A stretch of DNA of 64,000 nucleotides, from the NCBI GenBank assembly GCA_964057225.1, contig OZ059899.1:18112501-18176500 (forward strand), read 5' to 3'. Shown here in pieces: positions 52,108-63,899 of the stretch (position 1 is the stretch's first letter; each line of letters starts with the position of its first letter). This DNA comes from Auanema rhodensis (lineage: Eukaryota > Nematoda > Chromadorea > Rhabditida > Rhabditidae). The translations under genes were made by a program, and so were the position numbers. The notes below the pieces were generated by a model. It made no database searches, was not told the origin of the DNA, and was given only the letters and a program-made list of their open reading frames with translations.

Positions 52108-55100
52108 TTACGTGAACTTTAATTTATGCTAATTAAACGTACACGTGGTGTGCACTCGGTATGTAACTCGCTTCACGTGAAAGATAAAGAGATGCGGTTT
52201 TCAAAATTAGATTCCCCATGTCCATATTAGTCTAAAAACAAATTTTTTTTGATATTGGTGCATGGTAACCATGATTTTGAAATTTACGTGAACTTTAATT
52301 TATGCTAATTAAATGTACACGTGGTGTGCACTCGGTATGTAACTCGCTTCACGTGAAAGATAAAGAGATGCGGTTTTTAAAATTAGATTCCCCATGTCCA
52401 TATTAGTCTAAAAACAAAATTTTATTGATATTGGTGCATGGTAACCATGACTTTGAAATTTACGTGAACTTTAATTTATGCTACATAAATGTACACGTGA
52501 TGTGCACTTGGTATGTAACTCGCTTCACGTGAAAGATAAAAAGATGCGGTTTTTAAAATTAGATTCCCCATGTCCATATTAGTCTAAAAACAATTTTTTA
52601 CTGATATTGGTGCATGGTAACCATGACTTTGAAATTTACGTGAACTTTAATTTATGCTAATTAAACGTACACGTGGTGTGCACTCGGTATGTAACTCGCT
52701 TCACGTGTAAGATAAAGAGATGCGGTTTTCAAAATTAGATTCCCCATGTCCATATTAGTCTAAAAACAAATTTTTATTGATATTGGTGCATGGTAACCAT
52801 GATTTTGAAATTTACGTGAACTTTAATTTATGCTGATTAAATGTACACGTGGTGTGCACTCGGTATGTAACTCGCTTCACGTGAAAGATAAAGAGATGCA
52901 GTTATCAAAATTAGATTCCCCATGTCCATATTAGTCTAAAAACAAATTTTTATTGATATTGGTGCATGGTAACCATGACTTTGAAATTTACGTGAACTTT
53001 AATTTATGCTAATTAAACGTACACGTGTTGTGCACTCGGTATGTAACTCGCTTCACGTGGAAGATAAAAAGATGCGGTTTTCAAAATTAGATTCCCCATG
53101 TCCATATTAGTCTAAAAACAATTTTTTACTGATATTGGTGCATGGTAACCATGATTTTGAAATTTACGTGAACTTTAATTTATGCTAATTAAACGTACAC
53201 GTGATGTGCACTTGGTATGTAACTCGCTTCACGTGAAAGATAAAGAGATGCGGTTTTTAAAATTAGATTCCCCATGTCCATATTAGTCTAAAAACAATTT
53301 TTTACTGATATTGGTGCATGGTAACCATGATTTTGAAATTTACGTGAACTTTAATTTATGCTAATTAAACGTACACGTGGTGTGCACTCGGTATGTAACT
53401 CGCTTCACGTGAAAGATAAAGAGATGCGGTTTTCAAAATTAGATTCCCCATGTCCATATTAGTCTAAAAACAAATTTTTTTTGATATTGGTGCATGGTAA
53501 CCATGATTTTGAAATTTACGTGAACTTTAATTTATGCTAATTAAACGTACACGTGGTGTGCACTCGGTATGTAACTCGCTTCACGTGAAAGATAAAGAGA
53601 TGCGGTTTTCAAAATTAGATTCCCCATGTCCATATTAGTCTAAAAACAAATTTTTATTGATATTGGTGCATGGTAACCATGACTTTGAAATTTACGTGAA
53701 CTTTAATTTATGCTAATTAAACGTACACGTGGTGTGCACTCGGTATGTAACTCGCTTCACGTGAAAGATAAAGAGATGCGGTTTTCAAAATTAGATTCCC
53801 CATGTCCATATTAGTCTAAAAACAAATTTTTTTTGATATTGGTGCATGGTAACCATGATTTTGAAATTTACGTGAACTTTAATTTATGCTAATTAAATGT
53901 ACACGTGGTGTGCACTCGGTATGTAACTCGCTTCACGTGAAAGATAAAGAGATGCGGTTTTTAAAATTAGATTCCCCATGTCCATATTAGTCTAAAAACA
54001 AAATTTTATTGATATTGGTGCATGGTAACCATGACTTTGAAATTTACGTGAACTTTAATTTATGCTACATAAATGTACACGTGATGTGCACTTGGTATGT
54101 AACTCGCTTCACGTGAAAGATAAAAAGATGCGGTTTTTAAAATTAGATTCCCCATGTCCATATTAGTCTAAAAACAATTTTTTACTGATATTGGTGCATG
54201 GTAACCATGACTTTGAAATTTACGTGAACTTTAATTTATGCTAATTAAACGTACACGTGGTGTGCACTCGGTATGTAACTCGCTTCACGTGTAAGATAAA
54301 GAGATGCGGTTTTCAAAATTAGATTCCCCATGTCCATATTAGTCTAAAAACAAATTTTTATTGATATTGGTGCATGGTAACCATGATTTTGAAATTTACG
54401 TGAACTTTAATTTATGCTGATTAAATGTACACGTGGTGTGCACTCGGTATGTAACTCGCTTCACGTGAAAGATAAAGAGATGCAGTTATCAAAATTAGAT
54501 TCCCCATGTCCATATTAGTCTAAAAACAAATTTTTATTGATATTGGTGCATGGTAACCATGACTTTGAAATTTACGTGAACTTTAATTTATGCTAATTAA
54601 ACGTACACGTGTTGTGCACTCGGTATGTAACTCGCTTCACATGGAAGATAAAAAGATGCGGTTTTCAAAATTAGATTCCCCATGTCCATATTAGTCTAAA
54701 AACAATTTTTTACTGATATTGGTGCATGGTAACCATGATTTTGAAATTTACGTGAACTTTAATTTATGCTAATTAAACGTACACGTGATGTGCACTTGGT
54801 ATGTAACTCGCTTCACGTGAAAGATAAAGAGATGCGGTTTTTAAAATTAGATTCCCCATGTCCATATTAGTCTAAAAACAATTTTTTACTGATATTGGTG
54901 CATGGTAACCATGATTTTGAAATTTACGTGAACTTTAATTTATGCTAATTAAACGTACACGTGGTGTGCACTCGGTATGTAACTCGCTTCACGTGAAAGA
55001 TAAAGAGATGCGGTTTTCAAAATTAGATTCCCCATGTCCATATTAGTCTAAAAACAAATTTTTATTGATATTGGTGCATGGTAACCATGACTTTGAAATT

Positions 55101-55275
55101 TACGTGAACTTTAATTTATGCTAATTAAACGTACACGTGGTGTGCACTCGGTATGTAACTCGCTTCACGTGAAAGATAAAGAGATGCGGTTTTCAAAATT
55201 AGATTCCCCATGTCCATATTAGTCTAAAAACAAATTTTTATTGATATTGGTGCATGGTAACCATGACTTTGAAAT
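52108..55275. repeat. 9-mer higher-order repeat, two tandem copies of 1584 bp
   Basis: The units start at 52108 and 53692. Order: D with T8, aaatg monomer with caaaatttt, X, E, L, G, B, D, D. X markers (52481 and 54065) and G markers (about 53025 and 54609) are exactly 1584 nt apart. Differences noticed are in the T tract of the eighth monomer and cacatgg near 54640 in the second copy. This holds the last G and L monomers in the window. Confidence 0.85.
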
Positions 55276-58200
55276 TTACGTGAACTTTAATTTATGCTAA
55301 TTAAACGTACACGTGGTGTGCACTCGGTATGTAACTCGCTTCACGTGAAAGATAAAGAGATGCGGTTTTCAAAATTAGATTCCCCATGTCCATATTAGTC
55401 TAAAAACAAATTTTTTTTGATATTGGTGCATGGTAACCATGATTTTGAAATTTACGTGAACTTTAATTTATGCTAATTAAATGTACACGTGGTGTGCACT
55501 CGGTATGTAACTCGCTTCACGTGAAAGATAAAGAGATGCGGTTTTTAAAATTAGATTCCCCGTGTCCATATTAGTCTAAAAACAAATTTTTATTGATATT
55601 GGTGCATGGTAACCATGACTTTGAATTTTACGTGAACTTTAATTTATGCTAATTAAACGTACACGTGGTGTGCACTCGGTATGTAACTCGCTTCACGTGA
55701 AAGATAAAGAGATGCGGTTTTCAAAATTAGATTCCCCATGTCCATATTAGTCTAAAAACAAATTTTTATTGATATTGGTGCATGGTAACCATGACTTTGA
55801 AATTTACGTGAACTTTAATTTATGCTACATAAATGTACACGTGATGTGCACTTGGTATGTAACTCGCTTCACGTGAAAGATAAAAAGATGCGGTTTTTAA
55901 AATTAGATTCCCCATGTCCATATTAGTCTAAAAACAATTTTTTACTGATATTGGTGCATGGTAACCATGACTTTGAAATTTACGTGAACTTTTATTTATG
56001 CTAATTAAACGTACACGTGGTGTGCACTCGGTATGTAACTCGCTTCACGTGAAAGATAAAGAGATGCGGTTTTTAAAATTAGATTCCCCATGTCCATATT
56101 AGTCTAAAAACAATTTTTTACTGATATTGGTGCATGGTAACCATGATTTTGAAATTTACGTGAACTTTAATTTATGCTAATTAAACGTACACGTGGTGTG
56201 CACTCGGTATGTAACTCGCTTCACGTGAAAGATAAAGAGATGCGGTTTTCAAAATTAGATTCCCCATGTCCATATTAGTCTAAAAACAAATTTTTATTGA
56301 TATTGGTGCATGGTAACCATGACTTTGAAATTTACGTGAACTTTAATTTATGCTAATTAAATGTACACGTGGTGTGCACTCGGTATGTAACTCGCTTCAC
56401 GTGAAAGATAAAGAGATGCGGTTATCAAAATTAGATTTCCCATGTCCATATTAGTCTAAAAACAATTTTTTACTGATATTGGTGCATGGTAACCATGACT
56501 TTGAAATTTACGTGAACTTTTATTTATGCTAATTAAACGTACACGTGGTGTGCACTCGGTATGTAACTCGCTTCACGTGAAAGATAAAGAGATGCGGTTT
56601 TTAAAATTAGATTCCCCATGTCCATATTAGTCTAAAAACAATTTTTTACTGATATTGGTGCATGGTAACCATGATTTTGAAATTTACGTGAACTTTAATT
56701 TATGCTAATTAAACGTACACGTGGTGTGCACTCGGTATGTAACTCGCTTCACGTGAAAGATAAAGAGATGCGGTTTTCAAAATTAGATTCCCCATGTCCA
56801 TATTAGTCTAAAAACAAATTTTTATTGATATTGGTGCATGGTAACCATGACTTTGAAATTTACGTGAACTTTAATTTATGCTAATTAAATGTACACGTGG
56901 TGTGCACTCGGTATGTAACTCGCTTCACGTGAAAGATAAAGAGATGCGGTTTTAAAAATTAGATTTCCCATGTCCATATTAGTCTAAAAACAATTTTTTA
57001 CTGATATTGGTGCATGGTAACCATGACTTTGAAATTTACGTGAACTTTTATTTATGCTAATTAAACGTACACGTGGTGTGCACTCGGTATGTAACTCGCT
57101 TCACGTGAAAGATAAAGAGATGCGGTTTTTAAAATTAGATTCCCCTTGTCCATATTAGTCTAAAAACAATTTTTTACTGATATTGGTGCATGGTAACCAT
57201 GATTTTGAAATTTACGTGAACTTTAATTTATGCTAATTAAACGTACACGTGGTGTGCACTCGGTATGTAACTCGCTTCACGTGAAAGATAAAGAGATGCG
57301 GTTTTCAAAATTAGATTCCCCATGTCCATATTAGTCTAAAAACAAATTTTTATTGATATTGGTGCATGGTAACCATGACTTTGAAATTTACGTGAACTTT
57401 AATTTATGCTAATTAAACGTACACGTGGTGTGCACTCGGTATGTAACTCGCTTCACGTGAAAGATAAAGAGATGCGGTTTTCAAAATTAGATTCCCCATG
57501 TCCATATTAGTCTAAAAACAAATTTTTATTGATATTGGTGCATGGTAACCATGACTTTGAAATTTACGTGAACTTTAATTTATGCTAATTAAACGTACAC
57601 GTGGTGTGCACTCGGTATGTAACTCGCTTCACGTGAAAGATAAAGAGATGCGGTTTTCAAAATTAGATTCCCCATGTCCATATTAGTCTAAAAACAAATT
57701 TTTTTTGATATTGGTGCATGGTAACCATGATTTTGAAATTTACGTGAACTTTAATTTATGCTAATTAAATGTACACGTGGTGTGCACTCGGTATGTAACT
57801 CGCTTCACGTGAAAGATAAAGAGATGCGGTTTTTAAAATTAGATTCCCCGTGTCCATATTAGTCTAAAAACAAATTTTTATTGATATTGGTGCATGGTAA
57901 CCATGACTTTGAATTTTACGTGAACTTTAATTTATGCTAATTAAACGTACACGTGGTGTGCACTCGGTATGTAACTCGCTTCACGTGAAAGATAAAGAGA
58001 TGCGGTTTTCAAAATTAGATTCCCCATGTCCATATTAGTCTAAAAACAAATTTTTATTGATATTGGTGCATGGTAACCATGACTTTGAAATTTACGTGAA
58101 CTTTAATTTATGCTACATAAATGTACACGTGATGTGCACTTGGTATGTAACTCGCTTCACGTGAAAGATAAAAAGATGCGGTTTTTAAAATTAGATTCCC

Positions 58201-59590
58201 CATGTCCATATTAGTCTAAAAACAATTTTTTACTGATATTGGTGCATGGTAACCATGACTTTGAAATTTACGTGAACTTTTATTTATGCTAATTAAACGT
58301 ACACGTGGTGTGCACTCGGTATGTAACTCGCTTCACGTGAAAGATAAAGAGATGCGGTTTTTAAAATTAGATTCCCCATGTCCATATTAGTCTAAAAACA
58401 ATTTTTTACTGATATTGGTGCATGGTAACCATGATTTTGAAATTTACGTGAACTTTAATTTATGCTAATTAAACGTACACGTGGTGTGCACTCGGTATGT
58501 AACTCGCTTCACGTGAAAGATAAAGAGATGCGGTTTTCAAAATTAGATTCCCCATGTCCATATTAGTCTAAAAACAAATTTTTATTGATATTGGTGCATG
58601 GTAACCATGACTTTGAAATTTACGTGAACTTTAATTTATGCTAATTAAATGTACACGTGGTGTGCACTCGGTATGTAACTCGCTTCACGTGAAAGATAAA
58701 GAGATGCGGTTATCAAAATTAGATTTCCCATGTCCATATTAGTCTAAAAACAATTTTTTACTGATATTGGTGCATGGTAACCATGACTTTGAAATTTACG
58801 TGAACTTTTATTTATGCTAATTAAACGTACACGTGGTGTGCACTCGGTATGTAACTCGCTTCACGTGAAAGATAAAGAGATGCGGTTTTTAAAATTAGAT
58901 TCCCCATGTCCATATTAGTCTAAAAACAATTTTTTACTGATATTGGTGCATGGTAACCATGATTTTGAAATTTACGTGAACTTTAATTTATGCTAATTAA
59001 ACGTACACGTGGTGTGCACTCGGTATGTAACTCGCTTCACGTGAAAGATAAAGAGATGCGGTTTTCAAAATTAGATTCCCCATGTCCATATTAGTCTAAA
59101 AACAAATTTTTATTGATATTGGTGCATGGTAACCATGACTTTGAAATTTACGTGAACTTTAATTTATGCTAATTAAATGTACACGTGGTGTGCACTCGGT
59201 ATGTAACTCGCTTCACGTGAAAGATAAAGAGATGCGGTTTTAAAAATTAGATTTCCCATGTCCATATTAGTCTAAAAACAATTTTTTACTGATATTGGTG
59301 CATGGTAACCATGACTTTGAAATTTACGTGAACTTTTATTTATGCTAATTAAACGTACACGTGGTGTGCACTCGGTATGTAACTCGCTTCACGTGAAAGA
59401 TAAAGAGATGCGGTTTTTAAAATTAGATTCCCCTTGTCCATATTAGTCTAAAAACAATTTTTTACTGATATTGGTGCATGGTAACCATGATTTTGAAATT
59501 TACGTGAACTTTAATTTATGCTAATTAAACGTACACGTGGTGTGCACTCGGTATGTAACTCGCTTCACGTGAAAGATAAAGAGATGCGGT
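55276..59590. repeat. 13-mer higher-order repeat, offset 2288 bp
   Basis: The unit starts at 55276 and again at 57564. Shared markers are ccccgtgtcc (55561 and 57849), X (about 55825 and 58113), aacttttatttatg monomers, ggttatc with agatttccc, ggttttaaaaatt (56948 and 59236) and ccccttgtcc (about 57144 and 59432). The first unit ends with two D monomers; the second departs near 59600, where ggttttt and a taatttttt tract appear. Most monomers here belong to classes rare or absent in the first half of the window. Confidence 0.86.
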
Positions 59591-61259
59591 TTTTAAAATT
59601 AGATTCCCCATGTCCATATTAGTCTAAAAATAATTTTTTACTGATATTGGTGCATGGTAACCATGACTTTGAAATTTACGTGAACTTTTATTTATGCTAA
59701 TTAAACGTACACGTGGTGTGCACTCGGTATGTAACTCGCTTCACGTGAAAGATAAAGAGATGCGGTTTTCAAAATTAGATTCCCCATGTCCATATTAGTC
59801 TAAAAACAAATTTTTATTGATATTGGTGCATGGTAACCATGACTTTGAAATTTACGTGAACTTTAATTTATGCTAATTAAATGTACACGTGGTGTGCACT
59901 CGGTATGTAACTCGCTTCACGTGAAAGATAAAGAGATGCGGTTATCAAAATTAGATTTCCCATGTCCATATTAGTCTAAAAACCAATTTTTATTGATATT
60001 GGTGCATGGTAACCATGACTTTGAATTTTACGTGAACTTTAATTTATGCTAATTAAATGTACACGTGATGTGCACTTGGTATGTAACTTGCTTCACGTGA
60101 AAGATAAAGAGATGCGGTTTTCAAAATTAGATTCCCCATGTCCATATTAGTCTTAAAACAAATTTTTATTGATATTGGTGCATGGTAACCATGACTTTGA
60201 AATTTACGTGAACTTTAATTTATGCTAATTAAATGTACACGTGGTGTGCACTCGGTATGTAACTCGCTTCACGTGAAAGATAAAGAGATGCGGTTTTTAA
60301 AATTAGATTCCCCATGTCCATATTAGTCTAAAAACAATTTTTTACTGACATTGGTGCATGGTAACCATGATTTTGAAATTTACGTGAACTTTAATTTATG
60401 CTAATTAAACGTACACGTGGTGTGCACTCGGTATGTAACTCGCTTCACGTGAAAGATAAAGAGATGCGGTTTTTAAAATTAGATTCCCCATGTCCATATT
60501 AGTCTAAAAATAATTTTTTACTGATATTGGTGCATGGTAACCATGATTTTGAAATTTACGTGAACTTTAATTTATGCTAATTAAACGTACACGTGGTGTG
60601 CACTCGGTATGTAACTCGCTTCACGTGAAAGATAAAGAGATGCGGTTTTCAAAATTAGATTCCCCATGTCCATATTAGTCTAAAAACAAATTTTTATTGA
60701 TATTGGTGCATGGTAACCATGACTTTGAAATTTACGTGAACTTTAATTTATGCTAATTAAATGTACACGTGGTGTGCACTCGGTATGTAACTCGCTTCAC
60801 GTGAAAGATAAAGAGATGCGGTTATCAAAATTAGATTTCCCATGTCCATATTAGTCTAAAAACCAATTTTTATTGATATTGGTGCATGGTAACCATGACT
60901 TTGAATTTTACGTGAACTTTAATTTATGCTAATTAAATGTACACGTGATGTGCACTTGGTATGTAACTTGCTTCACGTGAAAGATAAAGAGATGCGGTTT
61001 TCAAAATTAGATTCCCCATGTCCATATTAGTCTTAAAACAAATTTTTATTGATATTGGTGCATGGTAACCATGACTTTGAAATTTACGTGAACTTTAATT
61101 TATGCTAATTAAATGTACACGTGGTGTGCACTCGGTATGTAACTCGCTTCACGTGAAAGATAAAGAGATGCGGTTTTTAAAATTAGACTCCCCATGTCCA
61201 TATTAGTCTAAAAACAATTTTTTACTGATATTGGTGCATGGTAACCATGATTTTGAAAT
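59500..61259. repeat. 5-mer higher-order repeat, two adjacent copies of 880 bp
   Basis: Units begin at 59500 and 60380. Markers repeated 880 nt apart are the taatttttt tract (59631 and 60511), aaccaattttt (about 59982 and 60862), the ttg change in gtaacttgc (60081 and 60961 regions) and tcttaaaac (about 60152 and 61032). Small differences include catgacttt against catgatttt in the first monomer and ctgacattgg near 60350. A third copy lies at 63020-63899. Confidence 0.87.
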
Positions 61260-61611
61260 TTACGTGAACTTTAATTTATGCTAATTAAACGTACACGTGG
61301 TGTGCACTCGGTATGTAACTCGCTTCACGTGAAAGATAAAGAGATGCGGTTTTTAAAATTAGATTCCCCATGTCCATATTAGTCTAAAAACAATTTTTTA
61401 CTGATATTGGTGCATGGTAACCATGATTTTGAAATTTACGTGAACTTTAATTTATGCTAATTAAACGTACACGTGGTGTGCACTCGGTATGTAACTCGCT
61501 TCACGTGAAAGATAAAGAGATGCGGTTTTCAAAATTAGATTCCCCATGTCCATATTAGTCTAAAAACAAATTTTTATTGATATTGGTGCATGGTAACCAT
61601 GACTTTGAAAT

Positions 61612-61787
61612 TTACGTGAACTTTAATTTATGCTAATTAAATGTACACGTGGTGTGCACTCGGTATGTAACTCGCTTCACGTGAAAGATAAAGCGATGCG
61701 GTTATCAAAATTAGATTTCCCATGTCCATATAAGTCTAAAAACAATTTTTTACTGATATTGGTGCGTGGTAACCATGACTTTGAAAT
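61612..61787. repeat. Diverged monomer holding a chance 60-codon open frame
   Basis: This monomer has four changes I did not see in its closest relatives: aagcgatg (61694), tataagtc (61732), gcgtgg (61766) and gaaattttcg (61790, at the boundary with the next monomer). The T-to-A change at 61732 turns a conserved TAG into AAG and so opens a frame from 61630 to 61812. That frame crosses from one repeat into the next and ends at the TAA of ctaattaa. It has no sign of selection as a protein: composition simply follows the repeat. I do not call it a gene. Confidence 0.85.
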
Positions 61788-63195
61788 TTTCGTGAACTTT
61801 TATTTATGCTAATTAAACGTACACGTGGTGTGCACTCGGTATGTAACTCGCTTCACGTGAAAGATAAAGAGATGCGGTTTTTAAAATTAGATTCCCCATG
61901 TCCATATTAGTCTAAAAACAATTTTTTACTGATATTGGTGCATGGTAACCATGATTTTGAAATTTACGTGAACTTTAATTTATGCTAATTAAACGTACAC
62001 GTGGTGTGCACTCGGTATGTAACTCGCTTCACGTGAAAGATAAAGAGATGCGGTTTTCAAAATTAGATTCCCCATGTCCATATTAGTCTAAAAACAAATT
62101 TTTATTGATATTGGTGCATGGTAACCATGACTTTGAAATTTACGTGAACTTTAATTTATGCTAATTAAATGTACACGTGGTGTGCACTCGGTATGTAACT
62201 CGCTTCACGTGAAAGATAAAGAGATGCGGTTATCAAAATTAGATTTCCCATGTCCATATTAGTCTAAAAACAATTTTTTACTGATATTGGTGCATGGTAA
62301 CCATGACTTTGAAATTTACGTGAACTTTTATTTATGCTAATTAAACGTACACGTGGTGTGCACTCGGTATGTAACTCGCTTCACGTGAAAGATAAAGAGA
62401 TGCGGTTTTTAAAATTAGATTCCCCATGTCCATATTAGTCTAAAAACAATTTTTTACTGATATTGGTGCATGGTAACCATGATTTTGAAATTTACGTGAA
62501 CTTTAATTTATGCTAATTAAACGTACACGTGGTGTGCACTCGGTATGTAACTCGCTTCACGTGAAAGATAAAGAGATGCGGTTTTCAAAATTAGATTCCC
62601 CATGTCCATATTAGTCTAAAAACAAATTTTTATTGATATTGGTGCATGGTAACCATGACTTTGAAATTTACGTGAACTTTAATTTATGCTAATTAAATGT
62701 ACACGTGGTGTGCACTCGGTATGTAACTCGCTTCACGTGAAAGATAAAGAGATGCGGTTTTAAAAATTAGATTTCCCATGTCCATATTAGTCTAAAAACA
62801 ATTTTTTACTGATATTGGTGCATGGTAACCATGACTTTGAAATTTACGTGAACTTTTATTTATGCTAATTAAACGTACACGTGGTGTGCACTCGGTATGT
62901 AACTCGCTTCACGTGAAAGATAAAGAGATGCGGTTTTTAAAATTAGATTCCCCTTGTCCATATTAGTCTAAAAACAATTTTTTACTGATATTGGTGCATG
63001 GTAACCATGATTTTGAAATTTACGTGAACTTTAATTTATGCTAATTAAACGTACACGTGGTGTGCACTCGGTATGTAACTCGCTTCACGTGAAAGATAAA
63101 GAGATGCGGTTTTTAAAATTAGATTCCCCATGTCCATATTAGTCTAAAAATAATTTTTTACTGATATTGGTGCATGGTAACCATGATTTTGAAAT
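61788..63195. repeat. Copy of 58268-59675 at +3520 bp (20 monomers)
   Basis: The order aacttttatttatg monomer, D, ggttatc with agatttccc, aacttttatttatg, D, ggttttaaaaatt, ccccttgtcc, taatttttt follows 58268 onward at a fixed offset of 3520 nt. Markers are ggttttaaaaatt (59236 and 62756) and ccccttgtcc (about 59432 and 62952). Together with the 5-mer copies this shows repeated local amplification at the right end of the window. Confidence 0.82.
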
Positions 63196-63899
63196 TTACG
63201 TGAACTTTAATTTATGCTAATTAAACGTACACGTGGTGTGCACTCGGTATGTAACTCGCTTCACGTGAAAGATAAAGAGATGCGGTTTTCAAAATTAGAT
63301 TCCCCATGTCCATATTAGTCTAAAAACAAATTTTTATTGATATTGGTGCATGGTAACCATGACTTTGAAATTTACGTGAACTTTAATTTATGCTAATTAA
63401 ATGTACACGTGGTGTGCACTCGGTATGTAACTCGCTTCACGTGAAAGATAAAGAGATGCGGTTATCAAAATTAGATTTCCCATGTCCATATTAGTCTAAA
63501 AACCAATTTTTATTGATATTGGTGCATGGTAACCATGACTTTGAATTTTACGTGAACTTTAATTTATGCTAATTAAATGTACACGTGATGTGCACTTGGT
63601 ATGTAACTTGCTTCACGTGAAAGATAAAGAGATGCGGTTTTCAAAATTAGATTCCCCATGTCCATATTAGTCTTAAAACAAATTTTTATTGATATTGGTG
63701 CATGGTAACCATGACTTTGAAATTTACGTGAACTTTAATTTATGCTAATTAAATGTACACGTGGTGTGCACTCGGTATGTAACTCGCTTCACGTGAAAGA
63801 TAAAGAGATGCGGTTTTTAAAATTAGATTCCCCATGTCCATATTAGTCTAAAAACAATTTTTTACTGATATTGGTGCATGGTAACCATGATTTTGAAAT
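63020..63899. repeat. Third copy of the 880-bp 5-mer
   Basis: It repeats 60380-61259 at +2640 nt (15 monomers): the taatttttt tract at 63151, aaccaattttt near 63502, gtaacttgc near 63601 and tcttaaaac near 63672. It lacks the ctgacattgg and agactcccc changes seen at 60350 and 61187, which are therefore private to single earlier copies. A partial monomer follows from 63900 to the window end. Confidence 0.83.

Noticed and set aside
61630-61812. A 60-codon forward open frame
   Set aside because: It is satellite sequence read across a monomer boundary, opened by one T-to-A change at 61732. There is no promoter context, domain or codon pattern beyond the repeat itself.
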